Assembly: GCA_937925845.1 (NCBI GenBank)
Contig: CALAML010000291.1
Span: forward strand, 1-32,823
Direction of reading: 5' to 3'
From: an uncultured Acidimicrobiales bacterium
GTDB taxonomy: Bacteria > Actinomycetota > Acidimicrobiia > Acidimicrobiales > CALAML01
DNA length: 32,823 bases
Below, piece after piece: positions 1 to 8,736 of the stretch. The notes under the pieces were generated by a model. That model had not been told where the DNA came from. It was given only the letters and a program-made list of their open reading frames with translations, and ran no database searches. Made by a program: the position numbers and the translations under genes. The number at the start of each line of letters is the position of its first letter. Within the stretch, counting starts at the first letter, position 1.

Positions 1-1806
1 GGCCGAGGTGATCTCCTGCAATGAACTGTTGCCGTAGAGCTCGAAGTTCGGGCTTGACGTAAGGTGCCGGAAGTGAGGCCGAATGCGATCCTCCCAGCCT
101 TTCTCGGTGGCCTCAACACGGGTCCCAAAGGTGAAAAACGGAGTGACAAAGTGCACCTCGGCGCCATCGGCCACAAGGCGGCCGGCAACATCGATGGCCT
201 CGTACCGACCGCCGTCGTCGTAGACCACGACACGCGATGACGAACGCGGATCACCCTCCAGCACGTCCCAACTTGAGGCGCTCGGAAGCGACCCCCAACC
301 CCGGACCGGCTCGGCGGGCTGCCACAGCTGCACCCCATCGAGCCTCGGGACCGAGCCGATGGCCACGATCACGTCGTCGAAGCCGGCGACGTCGGCCGTC
401 GCAGGATCGAAGATGGAGCCCAGGCGCACCTCAACACCGAGACGGTCGAGCTCAGCGGCCCAGTAGCCGATGACCACCGCGGTGTCAGAGCGTCGCGGGC
501 TCTTCCGCGCGAATCGAAGCTGACCGCCGAGTTCCGCCGCCTGCTCGAACAGCACCACCTCGTGACCGCTCAGCGCCGCGACTCGCGCCGCCTCAAGGCC
601 GGCGGGCCCGCCTCCGACCACACAAACCCGGCGAGGCGAGGCGGAAGCGATGATGTGATTGTCGCCATGGGTCTGCTCCCGACCGGCGGCGGGATTCACC
701 GCACAGTACAGGTGGCGCATCGGCCCCCGAACGCCGCCGAGACATCCCTGGTTACAGCCGATACAGGGCCGGATTCGGTCGGTTTCTCCGCTGAGTGACT
801 TGGCCACCAGGGCGGGATCGGCAATCAGCGCCCTCACCATCGACACCAGGTCGGCCTCACCCGCGGCAAGCACCTGCTCGGCCTCGCTCAGGTTCATGAA
901 TCGACCGGTCACGATGGTGGGGAGGTCGGTGGCGGCGGTGACTACCGACGATGCTGGCATCTCATACATATGGGGCGCGATCGCCGAACTGAAGATCTTG
1001 TCCACATTGAACTGCGTACCGTTGCTGATATCGACGAAGTCCAACTGTCCTTCGTCGGTCAGCTCCCGCACGAGGCTGGCCACGTCGGGAGGTCGCAAAC
1101 CCCCGTCGACGCCTTCATCGGCGCTCAGCCGCACACCCAGGGGGAAATCCCGACCAACGGCCTCGCGCACGGCGCTGATAATCCGCTTCAGCAGGCGAGA
1201 ACGATTCTCTGGAGATCCGCCGTAGTCGTCCTGGCGCCGGTTGGTGATCGGCGAAAGGAACGACCCCAACAGATAGCCGTGGCCGGAATGGATCTCCACA
1301 CCATCGAGCCCACCCTCTCGGCACCGAATGGCGGCCTGGGCCATGGCCTCGACCACCTCGTCGATCAGATCGAGGCTGACCGGCTCCGGCATGTACCCCG
1401 AGATCGGCACCGGAATGGCGGAGGCCGACAACGGCGAGGCCGACCCGTTGAACCAAATACCGTTGGGCCCCGGACCCAGCCAAAGCTGCTGAAACACCCG
1501 CATACCGAAGGGCTTCACCGACTCGACCAGGCGCTCGTAGTCCCCGACCACCGCATCGCTCGACGCGTTGATCTCGCTGGTCCAGGTTGGATGCACGCCC
1601 GCCGCTTCGAGGATCGTCAGTGCCACCCCTCCGCGAGCACGCTCGGTGTGAAACGCGATCAGGTCGTCGCTGATGCGCCCGGCATCGACCATCGAAGTGC
1701 CGTGGGAACAGCGCACGATGCGGTTCTTAAGCTCGACCGGACCGATGTTGAGCGGCGAGGCCACCATCGGAAACTCCTGGTGCCGGGTTGCCGGTGCTGC
1801 GCTCAT
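1..1806 (-). CDS. 2,4-dienoyl-CoA reductase-like FMN/FAD/4Fe-4S oxidoreductase (old yellow enzyme family), 3' end outside window
   Basis: The frame is open for 602 codons from ATG at 1806 to the window edge, so the C-terminus is missing. The N-terminal half is an old-yellow-enzyme barrel, with an HSGHGYLL segment followed by SPxxNRRxDxYGGSxENR at roughly residues 175-205. A cysteine cluster CIGCNQGC begins at residue 348, with a further Cys near 368, as expected for the 4Fe-4S cluster of the FadH / trimethylamine dehydrogenase family. A GGGPAG dinucleotide-binding motif follows near residue 398. The family is usually 640-680 residues, so about 40-80 are probably missing. Members reduce dienoyl-CoA or enone substrates with NAD(P)H, passing electrons from FAD through Fe-S to FMN; bile-acid and steroid enoate reductases also belong here. 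The start codon overlaps the stop of the acyl-CoA synthetase (ATGA), so the two are translationally coupled. The precise substrate is unknown. Confidence 0.9.
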   Translation of the reverse strand, partial: MSAAPATRHQEFPMVASPLNIGPVELKNRIVRCSHGTSMVDAGRISDDLIAFHTERARGGVALTILEAAGVHPTWTSEINASSDAVVGDYERLVESVKPFGMRVFQQLWLGPGPNGIWFNGSASPLSASAIPVPISGYMPEPVSLDLIDEVVEAMAQAAIRCREGGLDGVEIHSGHGYLLGSFLSPITNRRQDDYGGSPENRSRLLKRIISAVREAVGRDFPLGVRLSADEGVDGGLRPPDVASLVRELTDEGQLDFVDISNGTQFNVDKIFSSAIAPHMYEMPASSVVTAATDLPTIVTGRFMNLSEAEQVLAAGEADLVSMVRALIADPALVAKSLSGETDRIRPCIGCNQGCLGGVRGPMRHLYCAVNPAAGREQTHGDNHIIASASPRRVCVVGGGPAGLEAARVAALSGHEVVLFEQAAELGGQLRFARKSPRRSDTAVVIGYWAAELDRLGVEVRLGSIFDPATADVAGFDDVIVAIGSVPRLDGVQLWQPAEPVRGWGSLPSASSWDVLEGDPRSSSRVVVYDDGGRYEAIDVAGRLVADGAEVHFVTPFFTFGTRVEATEKGWEDRIRPHFRHLTSSPNFELYGNSSLQEITSA

Positions 1807-3383
1807 GACGCCTCCGTTGGCACCAGGCGGTGTTTTTGCACTTTGCCCGATGGGGTCAGGGGAAATTCTTCGACGAACACCCACTGGCGGGGCACTTTGA
1901 AACGGGCCAACTTCTCGCGGGCAAAGGCCTCGAGATCCTCGGCGCCGGCGGTGGCGCCGGCAGCCAGCTGAACAAATGCGGCGACCTCCTCGCCCAACCG
2001 ATCATCGGGTACCCCGACCACGGCAACCATCCCCACCGCCGGATGATCGTGAAGGACCTTTTCGATCTCTGCGGGATAGATGTTCTCCCCGCCCCGAATA
2101 ATCATCTCCTTGGTGCGACCGGCCACCGTGAGATAGCCCCGATGATCAACGCTGCCAAGGTCGCCCGTATCAAGCCAGCCGTCCACGACGGCGGCCGCGG
2201 TCTCCTCCGGCATGTCGAAGTACTCGCGCATCACGCCAAACCCCCGCACCTCGATGGTGCCCACCACCCCGACGGGCACCACGTCGCCGCTCTCGACGTC
2301 GGTGATCCGGAGCTCCACCCCAGGGATGGGTGGCCCAGCGGTAGACGACTTGTCGGCCAGGCTGTCGTCGAGTCGGGAGTTTGTGACCATGGCGCTGGTT
2401 TCGGTGCTTCCGTACATCGTGCCGAAGGGAACCCCGAGGCCCTCTTCGATGGCCCGCACCATCTCCGGCGGCACGGTCGCCCCGCCACCCATGACCGCAG
2501 CCAACGATGAGATGTCGTATCCCTCGCGGCGCTGGACCTCGAGCATGGCCAACAGCATGGTTGGCACCGCCGCCATGTAGGTGACCCGCTCCCGCTCGAT
2601 GGTTTGCACCGCTTCCTCGGCATCAAACTGGTCCATCAGGATCAACGTGCCTCCGACGCTGAGCGAACCCATGGCGTTGATCACGCTGCCACCGACGTGG
2701 AACAGCGGCAGCACCCCGAGCCAACGGCTGGCATCGTCAAGTTCGAACCGAGGCACCATCAGCCGGGCGTTGTTGACACAGCCGTAGTGGCTCAGGACCA
2801 CACCCTTGGGCAGGCCGGTGGTCCCCGACGTATAGAGGATCATCATGGGTTGGTGCGGGTCCACCTCCGGGAGCGCAACCTGCGGGTCGCCTTCATTCGC
2901 CAACGCATCGAGGTCGGCCAGCCGGATCACCTCCCGCAGGTCCGGCAACGTTGCCGCCACCTCCTCGGCGATCCGGGCGATCGGGTTGGTTCGCCACTCG
3001 TCGGCCACAACCACGCCGGCACAGCGGGACTGCCCGAGCACATGCCGCACCTCGTCGGCCACCAGGGCCGGGTTGACCGTCACCATGGTGATCCCGGCCA
3101 GCGCGGCGCCGAACTGGAAGAGCAGCCAGCGGGTCTCGTTCGGCGACCAGATCGCCACCCGCTCACCGGGCGAGAACCGGGTGAGCAACCCTCTGGCCAC
3201 CGCCTCGGACTGCTCCAGTACGTCCTCGTAGGTCAGCCGCTGCTCCGGCCCACCATTCGGGACAAAGATCAACATCTCGCGATCGGCGTGCTGGCTCACC
3301 GCATTGCGGAGATGGTCGCCCAGACTCCGTTCGACCAGCGGGACCGACTCGTCGACGGGAACTTCAGACTTGGTGAGATGCAT
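1803..3383 (-). CDS. Acyl-CoA synthetase (AMP-forming, ANL superfamily)
   Basis: This is a complete 526-residue adenylate-forming enzyme. The P-loop-like A3 motif YTSGTTGLPKG is at residues 184-194. The Y-G-S-T-E core, the GWLDTGDLG hinge region and a C-terminal PLTPSGKVQKHRL segment with the catalytic Lys are all present. It should activate a carboxylic acid with ATP to an acyl-adenylate and then to the CoA thioester in the cytoplasm. ATG at 3383 is preceded by purine-rich GAGGAG and GGGGG stretches. It is the first gene of a leftward pair with the dienoyl-CoA-reductase-like enzyme. It diverges from the NTF2-like gene across an intergenic region holding a perfect-armed palindrome. It is one of three ANL ligases in the window, so substrate assignment from homology alone is unsafe. 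Confidence 0.93.
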   Translation of the reverse strand: MHLTKSEVPVDESVPLVERSLGDHLRNAVSQHADREMLIFVPNGGPEQRLTYEDVLEQSEAVARGLLTRFSPGERVAIWSPNETRWLLFQFGAALAGITMVTVNPALVADEVRHVLGQSRCAGVVVADEWRTNPIARIAEEVAATLPDLREVIRLADLDALANEGDPQVALPEVDPHQPMMILYTSGTTGLPKGVVLSHYGCVNNARLMVPRFELDDASRWLGVLPLFHVGGSVINAMGSLSVGGTLILMDQFDAEEAVQTIERERVTYMAAVPTMLLAMLEVQRREGYDISSLAAVMGGGATVPPEMVRAIEEGLGVPFGTMYGSTETSAMVTNSRLDDSLADKSSTAGPPIPGVELRITDVESGDVVPVGVVGTIEVRGFGVMREYFDMPEETAAAVVDGWLDTGDLGSVDHRGYLTVAGRTKEMIIRGGENIYPAEIEKVLHDHPAVGMVAVVGVPDDRLGEEVAAFVQLAAGATAGAEDLEAFAREKLARFKVPRQWVFVEEFPLTPSGKVQKHRLVPTEAS

Positions 3384-3501
3384 GCTTGTGTACCCCCACT
3401 CCTCTTCCTCTTTCTTCAGGCTCGTTTCCTCAGGCTCGTTTCCTAGGCCCGTGAGAACTCGAATGGCTGTGAACTCAAAACAACAACGCGCTCGCCTAAT
3501 C

Positions 3502-3513
3502 TAGCGCTCGCTA
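3502..3513. promoter_or_regulatory. Putative operator palindrome TAGCGCTCGCTA between divergent genes
   Basis: The sequence is a perfect inverted repeat, TAGCG-CT-CGCTA, extendable to CTAGCG-CT-CGCTAG at 3501-3514. It lies in the 181-bp gap between the leftward acyl-CoA synthetase (start 3383) and the rightward NTF2-like gene (start 3565). Close relatives occur at 5185-5196, 17743-17754 and 22506-22517, the last beside the TetR gene. The size and symmetry fit a TetR-type site. Assignment to a specific regulator is inference. Confidence 0.5.
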
Positions 3514-3564
3514 GCATAATGGTGGAACGGGCTCGCGAAGAGAAGCCCGCGATGTACGAACCAG

Positions 3565-3993
3565 ATGGAGACTGCAGTGAGCGATGTAATGACCAGCAGT
3601 GAAACCGTGACCGCGATCGAGGCGTTTGCCGACTCCTGGGCGTCGCGTGATGCCGAACGAATTGCCGCCCACCTCACCGAGGATGTGGTGCTCACCCCGC
3701 CCAAGTCCATCGCGGGCCCGGTCGAGGGTGTCGACAAAGTTGCGGCGGTGCTTTCCGGAGCGGCGGCGGCAAAATTCCTTGAGGTGGAAACCGTGGCCCG
3801 CGACATCCGCCGCATCATCGCCGACGGACCAAACGCCGCGGTTCTGCTCACCCTCACGGCCAAGCTCAAAGCCGGCGGCGACTACGAGAACGCCTACTGC
3901 TGGCTGTTCGAGTGTCGCGAGGGATCGATCGCCGCCATCACCGAGTTCACCGACACCAACCACGCGATCCGGGCGTTTTCCGCCAAGAGCTGA
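3565..3993 (+). CDS. NTF2-like / SnoaL-type small protein
   Basis: This 142-residue protein opens with a helical segment (TAIEAFADSWASRDAERIAAHLTEDVVL) and continues with alternating strands ending in a FTDTNHAIRAF tail. That is the pattern of the NTF2-like cone fold (SnoaL, ketosteroid isomerase, limonene epoxide hydrolase relatives). Function ranges from isomerase or hydrolase to non-catalytic ligand binding, and no catalytic set can be fixed by eye. ATG at 3565 has a poor ribosome site. A GTG at 3577 has TGGAG 7-8 bp upstream and may be the real start, and an ATG at 3589 is a third option. It converges with the crotonase gene, leaving 22 bp between stops, and diverges from the acyl-CoA synthetase operon. 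Confidence 0.75.
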   Translation: METAVSDVMTSSETVTAIEAFADSWASRDAERIAAHLTEDVVLTPPKSIAGPVEGVDKVAAVLSGAAAAKFLEVETVARDIRRIIADGPNAAVLLTLTAKLKAGGDYENAYCWLFECREGSIAAITEFTDTNHAIRAFSAKS

Positions 3994-4015
3994 AGCCACG
4001 CCGCGGCCCCCTCGG

Positions 4016-4741
4016 TCAACCCGCGCTTCCGAGATGGGCGTCGGCCCACCCCGGGATTGCGGAATAAGAAGCGGCCCGAACAGACTGGCGAGTCAGGGTG
4101 GCGACCGGCGCAGGAATATCCCTCAGCACCCCGCACAGTTCATCGACGGTCTCATCGAGCTCCCGGCCCTCGACAACCCGATTGACCAGGCCCCATCGCT
4201 CGGCGGTGGCGGCATCGATCGTTCGCCCGGTCAGGAGCAGGTCGCGGGCGCGGGCCGGCCCAACCTCGGACACGACTCGGGCCGTACCGGAGGCCAGGAG
4301 GTACTGGCCCATCAGCACCTCTGGGAACCGGAGAATCAGGTTGGATTCGGCGACACGAAGGTCACAGGCCAGCGCCAGCATCGCGCCCCCGCCGATCGCT
4401 GCGCCTCGAAGGGCGCCAACCGTCGGCTGACGCAGCCGGTCAAAACCCTCAAAGAGTGTGTCCCAGCGCCGCGCCATCCGCAGCCGTTCGGTTGGGTCAT
4501 CGGACTGAAGCCGGCTCGGCTTGTTGCGATCACCGCCGGCACAAAACACCGGTCCCTCACCGGTGAGGACCACCACGGAGATGTCCTGCGACTCCTCAAC
4601 CGCGCCGAGGGCGGCGATCAGGTCGATGCAGACCTGGTCGGTGAGGGCATTGCGGCTGTCGGGTCGAGCGATGGTCAGGGTGGCAACCGCATCGGCAACC
4701 GCGAAGCCCACTGTTTCCAACGAGGGAATCGAACTACTCAC
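4016..4741 (-). CDS. Enoyl-CoA hydratase/isomerase family protein (crotonase)
   Basis: The 241-residue crotonase fold has the oxyanion-hole motif FCAGGD near residues 66-71 and GALRGAAIGGGAMLALACD at about 109-127. The canonical hydratase has two catalytic Glu residues. The second is present as E141 (FPEV), but the first, normally in GGGCEL, is replaced by M121. This suggests an isomerase, hydrolase or lyase instead of a standard hydratase. The start chosen is GTG at 4741, which overlaps the ferredoxin stop (GTGA). The longer frame reaching 4837 runs through the ferredoxin gene and is not needed for the fold. It forms a two-gene leftward operon with the 2Fe-2S ferredoxin and converges with the NTF2-like gene. 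Confidence 0.85.
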   Translation of the reverse strand: MSSSIPSLETVGFAVADAVATLTIARPDSRNALTDQVCIDLIAALGAVEESQDISVVVLTGEGPVFCAGGDRNKPSRLQSDDPTERLRMARRWDTLFEGFDRLRQPTVGALRGAAIGGGAMLALACDLRVAESNLILRFPEVLMGQYLLASGTARVVSEVGPARARDLLLTGRTIDAATAERWGLVNRVVEGRELDETVDELCGVLRDIPAPVATLTRQSVRAASYSAIPGWADAHLGSAG

Positions 4742-5058
4742 GGCGAGGCCTTCCGAACGCCGATTTTCCGTACGACCAAACCCGGCGTCGGGCGAAGCTG
4801 GCAGGCCAGCCGCAGCGAATCGTCGCCGTCGTGCCACCGCGGCAACATACGAAGCGTCTCGGTCTCCGCTGGCGTTGGGCCATCAAGTGGCTCTTCGACC
4901 TGAACCACATCGACAGCGCAGGTCGAACAGACCCCCTCCCCGCCACAGACACTGGGCCAGGAATAGCCCTGCCGGGCCGCGGCCTCGATCAACGACTCCC
5001 CTTCGGCCACGTCGACCTCGATGCCGATCGGCTGAATCTCGACCCGTACCGGTGTCAA
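4738..5058 (-). CDS. 2Fe-2S ferredoxin (plant/adrenodoxin-type fold)
   Basis: From the start chosen the protein has 106 residues. The cluster ligands are visible as CGGEGVCSTC (C38, C44, C47) and a distal Cys in LRLACQL (C86), the usual C-x5-C-x2-C...C layout. It should carry single electrons to an oxygenase such as the Rieske enzyme or a P450, or to a flavoenzyme. I prefer TTG at 5058 because GGGGAG lies 5 bp upstream and the fold begins right after it. An ATG at 5130 would add 24 residues of unremarkable sequence. The gene is translationally coupled to the downstream crotonase. No cognate reductase is visible in the window, although the flavoenzyme at the left edge could donate electrons. 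Confidence 0.88.
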   Translation of the reverse strand: MTPVRVEIQPIGIEVDVAEGESLIEAAARQGYSWPSVCGGEGVCSTCAVDVVQVEEPLDGPTPAETETLRMLPRWHDGDDSLRLACQLRPTPGLVVRKIGVRKASP

Positions 5059-5184
5059 CGTCGCTCCCCATCCCCTGGTTGAAAGCTCGACGGGTCCGTT
5101 GGCGAGGCCGCCGGAGAAGGCCGGGCCCATCCGGCGATCGCTGGAAACGCTGATCCCGGTCCCAGGCGTTGTCCGCTTTCGGTC

Positions 5185-5196
5185 GAGTGCTCGCTA
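5185..5196. promoter_or_regulatory. Putative operator half-palindrome GAGTGCTCGCTA upstream of cupin
   Basis: Eleven of 13 bases of 5185-5197 match the palindrome at 3502-3514, including the nine-base run GCTCGCTAG. The site is 21 bp upstream of the cupin ATG and inside the divergent gap between the ferredoxin/crotonase operon and the cupin gene. Only one half-site (CGCTA) is intact, so binding would be weaker if it occurs. Confidence 0.35.
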
Positions 5197-5217
5197 GGAA
5201 GCGGGTAGCTTGGTGCC

Positions 5218-5622
5218 ATGTCGAAGACGATCGAGCTCACCGTGGTCGCGGCCACCGACGACGGCTCCAGCCACTTCACATCGGTGGAGGTGGCGATGAC
5301 CGCCGGCGCGATCCCCGCGGACGCACCGCCGTACTTCGTAACCGACGTCGTACCAACCAGCCGGTTCGTGTTCTCGGAGTTTCCGGCTGGCTTCGAGATG
5401 ACGTGGCACCCAGCCCCCCGCGAGCAGGTCATCGTCGTGCTCTCAGGCCACCTCGAAGTCGAGACCGGTGATGGCGAGGTTCGGAGCTTCGGGCCCGGCG
5501 ACAACTTCCTGGTCACCGACACGACCGGTCGCGGCCACTGCTCTCGGGTGCCCGGGCCTGCCCCGTGTCGCTTTACGTCCATCGCCCTCGCCGAGCCACT
5601 GACCATTCCGCCAGCCTCCTAA
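5218..5622 (+). CDS. Small cupin-domain protein
   Basis: The 134-residue protein has a single conserved beta-barrel. Residues around 62-85 (MTWHPAPREQVIVVLSGHLEVE) and about 91-108 (RSFGPGDNFLVTDTTGRGH) match the two cupin motifs. Metal-binding residues may include His64, Glu69 and His108, but one of the usual histidines in motif 1 is replaced (HPAPREQ instead of HxHxxxxE), so the metal site may be altered or absent. Roles in the family include dioxygenase, isomerase and ligand binding, and none can be fixed here. ATG at 5218 follows GGAAGCGGG. Its stop overlaps the stop of the convergent aldehyde dehydrogenase gene by a few bases. Confidence 0.8.
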   Translation: MSKTIELTVVAATDDGSSHFTSVEVAMTAGAIPADAPPYFVTDVVPTSRFVFSEFPAGFEMTWHPAPREQVIVVLSGHLEVETGDGEVRSFGPGDNFLVTDTTGRGHCSRVPGPAPCRFTSIALAEPLTIPPAS

Positions 5623-7166
5623 GAGATTGGCCGTGACGGCATGAGCTCCCGCAACGCCTGCGCCCGCTTGGCCAACTTGCGCCGAAGAAAGCGCTCGACC
5701 ATCGCCGGGCTGGGAGGGGAGGTGGTACGCGGGGTGATCGGGGAACGCACGGTCACCACCGGCTTCAGATGGCTGAACGTATCGAAGCCGGCTTGGCCGT
5801 GATAGACGCCCATCCCACTCTGCCCAACCCCGCCGAAGGGCAGGTTCTCAAGACCGACGTGCAACATGATGTCGTTCACCACAACACCACCGGCAGGAGT
5901 CTGGGTGACAAAGTGCTCCAGATGGTCGTCCTTGGGTCCGAAGTAGTAAGCCGCGAGCGGTGCCGGGCCAGCCTGCAACTCCAGAATCACGTCCTCGAAG
6001 TCGGTGTACGGGTGCACCGTGAACAACGGACCGAAGATCTCTTCCTCAGAGATTTCCATCGAGGCATCGACATCAAGAAGAGCAACCGGGGGCATCGTTC
6101 GCGTCTGCGGTGAATGGTCGGCCGCCGGCCTGTCGGCCAACTCAACCCGCTGAGCACCGCGTTCTTCGGCATCGGTGAGAAGGTGGGTGAGGCGCTGATA
6201 ATGGTGGGCGTTGATGATCGAGGTCTCGCCGATGCTCTTGCTCATCTGGCTCGTGTGCCGCCGGCACGCGGCCAGGAAGCGATCGACTTTGGCGGCGGGG
6301 ACAAAGACCCGATCCGGCGCCACACAGTACTGGCCAGCGTTAAAGATCTTGCCGGAAATCAGCGTCTTGGCCATGGCGTCGAGATCACCCTCGGGGGCAA
6401 GTACCAGCGGTGACTTTCCCCCGAGCTCCAGGGTGACCGGCGTCAAGTTCTCGGCCGCGGCGGCCATGACGCGGCGACCCACGGCAGTCGAGCCGGTGAA
6501 GAAGAGGTGGTTGAAGGGCAGAGCGGTGAATTCGGTAGCCACCTCCACGCCGCCGGTCACCATGGCCGCTTCATCGTGATGAAACCACTCGGTCATCGCA
6601 ACCCGCAGCGCCTCCGCGGTCGCAGGCGTGAACTCCGAAGCCTTACAAAGGGCAACGTTGCCAGCAGCGAGCGCGGAGGCGAGCGGGGCGATTGTCAGCG
6701 CCACCGGGAAGTTCCAGGGGGAAATGATCCCGATGACGCCGAGCGGGCGGGGCTGAAGCGTTGCGCTTCCACCAATCGAGTGAAAGCCAGCCCCGGCGAA
6801 CTGTTTACGCGGCTCCATCCAAGTTTTTGTCCGCTTGCGAGTGTGTCGAATCTGGCCGCTTGCGGTCACCGCTTCGGCGGCGAGGGTCTGGGCCATGGAG
6901 CGGTTGCCGTAGTCCTCACACAGAGCCTCAGCCAGGCGAACACCATGGCTGGCCACCATGCCCTCCAGCCGGTCGAGCCGATCGAGGCGTGTGGCCAGGT
7001 CAGGGAACGGGTCGCTGCGATAGGCCTGCCGGGCGGCATCAAATTGCTGTCGGACGTCAGAGGTTGCCCCCTGGCCGGCGTCGGTCGAGGGCTCACTTCC
7101 GTGGTCCGCTGGCAGCGGCTGGCCATCCACCAAGGTCAACGATGGCCCAGGACCCTGCATCGACAT
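5619..7166 (-). CDS. Aldehyde dehydrogenase (coniferyl-aldehyde dehydrogenase-like)
   Basis: This is an NAD(P)-dependent aldehyde dehydrogenase of about 515 residues. From the ATG at 7166 the key positions are PWN (N152), the K175 region, GSTAVGR near 225, TLELGGK (general base E247) and GQYCVAPDRV (nucleophile C281). The C-terminal half includes the EEIFGPL motif. The overall pattern, with a tail of about 60 residues (RFLRRKLAKRAQALRELMP), resembles the coniferyl-aldehyde / class-3-like group that oxidises long-chain or aromatic aldehydes to acids. The frame extends to a GTG at 7223, but AGGGGG precedes the ATG at 7166 and the conserved promoter element at 7238-7260 would then lie about 70 bp upstream, so the shorter form is preferred. 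It diverges from the HpaB-like operon. Confidence 0.92.
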   Translation of the reverse strand: MSMQGPGPSLTLVDGQPLPADHGSEPSTDAGQGATSDVRQQFDAARQAYRSDPFPDLATRLDRLDRLEGMVASHGVRLAEALCEDYGNRSMAQTLAAEAVTASGQIRHTRKRTKTWMEPRKQFAGAGFHSIGGSATLQPRPLGVIGIISPWNFPVALTIAPLASALAAGNVALCKASEFTPATAEALRVAMTEWFHHDEAAMVTGGVEVATEFTALPFNHLFFTGSTAVGRRVMAAAAENLTPVTLELGGKSPLVLAPEGDLDAMAKTLISGKIFNAGQYCVAPDRVFVPAAKVDRFLAACRRHTSQMSKSIGETSIINAHHYQRLTHLLTDAEERGAQRVELADRPAADHSPQTRTMPPVALLDVDASMEISEEEIFGPLFTVHPYTDFEDVILELQAGPAPLAAYYFGPKDDHLEHFVTQTPAGGVVVNDIMLHVGLENLPFGGVGQSGMGVYHGQAGFDTFSHLKPVVTVRSPITPRTTSPPSPAMVERFLRRKLAKRAQALRELMPSRPIS

Positions 7167-7226
7167 CGCGCTTTCCCCCTGGTTTTTGCGGCCCGCTCTC
7201 GACGGCTTTTCCGCCACCGTCACTAT

Positions 7227-7262
7227 AGGATATCTTTCTAGTTCGTACTAGTCGACTTCGAA
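7227..7262. promoter_or_regulatory. Conserved promoter/operator element, copy 1 (GTTCGTACTAGTC core)
   Basis: The element includes the near-perfect palindrome CTAGT-TCGT-ACTAG (7238-7251). Across 7241-7262 it matches 27653-27674 at 20 of 22 positions (GTTCGTACTAGTC, then n-A-n-TTCGAA). The upstream AGGATAT is also shared. It lies in the divergent gap between the aldehyde dehydrogenase and the HpaB-like operon. On the minus strand TCGACT is followed 17 bp later by TATCCT, a plausible -35/-10 pair, so the palindrome would sit in the spacer of that promoter. Confidence 0.55.
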
Positions 7263-7338
7263 ACTTTACGTCGGAGGAGACGAAGGTGTCCGCCAACACC
7301 AATCGCGACGTGACACCACCCAAAAAAGGACTGTCGAC

Positions 7339-8736
7339 ATGATGAACTCCGACGAATACCGCCAATCTCTCGAAGATGGGCGCCGGGTGTTCTTCGATGG
7401 CGTGGCGGTGGCTGATGTCCGGGAGCACCCGGTGATCGGACCGTGCGCAAACCTCGTGGCTGAGAGCTATGACGTCATTGGCCAGCGATATCCTGACGGG
7501 AGTCCCTTTACTCTGGCCCCGCGATCGCTCGACGAACTTCGGGCCGCCAACGATGCCATCCGTCCCCTTGGGGTGATGACATTGCTGACCTATGCGTCGA
7601 TGATGGCGATGTCGACCGCGGCGGCTCGGATCGCCGAGGCCGCACCCTCAAGCGAACACCCCGATCGCATCCAGGCGATGCTCGCCGAATTTCGGGAGCG
7701 TGATGTTCGCTTCGCCCAGTGCATCACCGACGCCAAAGGTGATCGGAGCGTCCCCCCGCTGAAGCAGTCCGATCCCGATGCCTACACCAGGGTCGTGCGG
7801 CGCTCACCGGAGGGGGTCTGGATCCGTGGGGCAAAGCTCCACATCACCGGCGCTTCACTGGCCCACGAACTGATGGTGATACCGACCAAGTCCATGAAGC
7901 CCGGTGAAGAGGATTACGCCATCGCCTGTTGTGTTGCTGTTGGCACCGAGGGAGTGACCATCGTCGACACCTCGACCGCCCCAACACCCTCGGAGGTTCC
8001 ACAGTCGCCCTTTTCCTCCCATGACAGCTTCCCGGAGGCGATGGTCATCTTTGATGACGTCTTCGTTCCGAACGAGCGCATCATGCTCGACGGCGAAGTG
8101 GGCATGGCCGCGATCTTCGCCCACTCGCTGGGCCTGTGGGAGCGGGTCGCCGGGCTGACCCACATGGTGGACGACGCCGATCTCCTGGTTGGCCTGGCCC
8201 ACCTGATCGCGGAAGCGAACGGCCTCCTCAAGGTCTCACACGTCAACCAGAAGATCTCCGATCTCATCATGCATGCCACCATGCTGCGGGCATCTCTTGA
8301 AGCGGCGCTGAGCAACGGGTCCGAGGCCGGCGACGGCACGGTGTTTCCGAACGAACTGTTCACCAACGCGGGCAAGTACTTCGGCGCATCGAGTTGGCAC
8401 CTCATGATTCAAAAGTTGCAGGAGATCTCCGGTGGTTCGGTGATCACCGCGCCAACCATGGCCGACATGGCCAACGACGAGATCGGCGACACGGTGAAGA
8501 AGTACATGGCCGGCGCCACCGACGATGGTGAGTTTCGAGCCCGCCTCTTCCACGCCATTCGCGACCTGACCGCCGGAAACTTCGGCGGCTGGAAAGCGGT
8601 CACCAAGGTGCAGGGTGGTGGCGGGTTGTACGCCCAGAGGATTGTGACCCGGAAACACTTCGACCTCGATCACGCCCGCAATGCGGCACTCGCCGCCATT
8701 GGGCTTGAACCGGCCGAGCAGGAGACCAGCCGATGA
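7339..8736 (+). CDS. HpaB / 4-hydroxybutyryl-CoA dehydratase-like flavoprotein
   Basis: The 465-residue protein has the acyl-CoA-dehydrogenase-like fold of the 4-hydroxyphenylacetate 3-hydroxylase family. The segment about residues 129-180 (ITDAKGDRSVPPLKQSDPD...VRGAKLHITGASLAHE) closely follows the CoA-ester branch that includes 4-hydroxybutyryl-CoA dehydratase and vinylacetyl-CoA isomerase. The residues that would bind the 4Fe-4S cluster in that dehydratase appear absent: the HxxxxxxC region reads as FAHSLGLWERVAG (about 260-272) and has no Cys, and no CxxxC is seen near residue 90-105. A FAD monooxygenase or isomerase is therefore more likely than a radical dehydratase. The start at ATG 7339 follows AAAGGA. 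The stop overlaps the next ATG (ATGA), placing two MaoC proteins in the same operon. Confidence 0.82.
   Translation: MMNSDEYRQSLEDGRRVFFDGVAVADVREHPVIGPCANLVAESYDVIGQRYPDGSPFTLAPRSLDELRAANDAIRPLGVMTLLTYASMMAMSTAAARIAEAAPSSEHPDRIQAMLAEFRERDVRFAQCITDAKGDRSVPPLKQSDPDAYTRVVRRSPEGVWIRGAKLHITGASLAHELMVIPTKSMKPGEEDYAIACCVAVGTEGVTIVDTSTAPTPSEVPQSPFSSHDSFPEAMVIFDDVFVPNERIMLDGEVGMAAIFAHSLGLWERVAGLTHMVDDADLLVGLAHLIAEANGLLKVSHVNQKISDLIMHATMLRASLEAALSNGSEAGDGTVFPNELFTNAGKYFGASSWHLMIQKLQEISGGSVITAPTMADMANDEIGDTVKKYMAGATDDGEFRARLFHAIRDLTAGNFGGWKAVTKVQGGGGLYAQRIVTRKHFDLDHARNAALAAIGLEPAEQETSR

Noticed and set aside
3554..3562. GTACGAACC near the NTF2-like start as a third copy of the second promoter element
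   Set aside because: Only nine bases match, without the palindrome or the flanking TTCGAA, so chance is a sufficient explanation.
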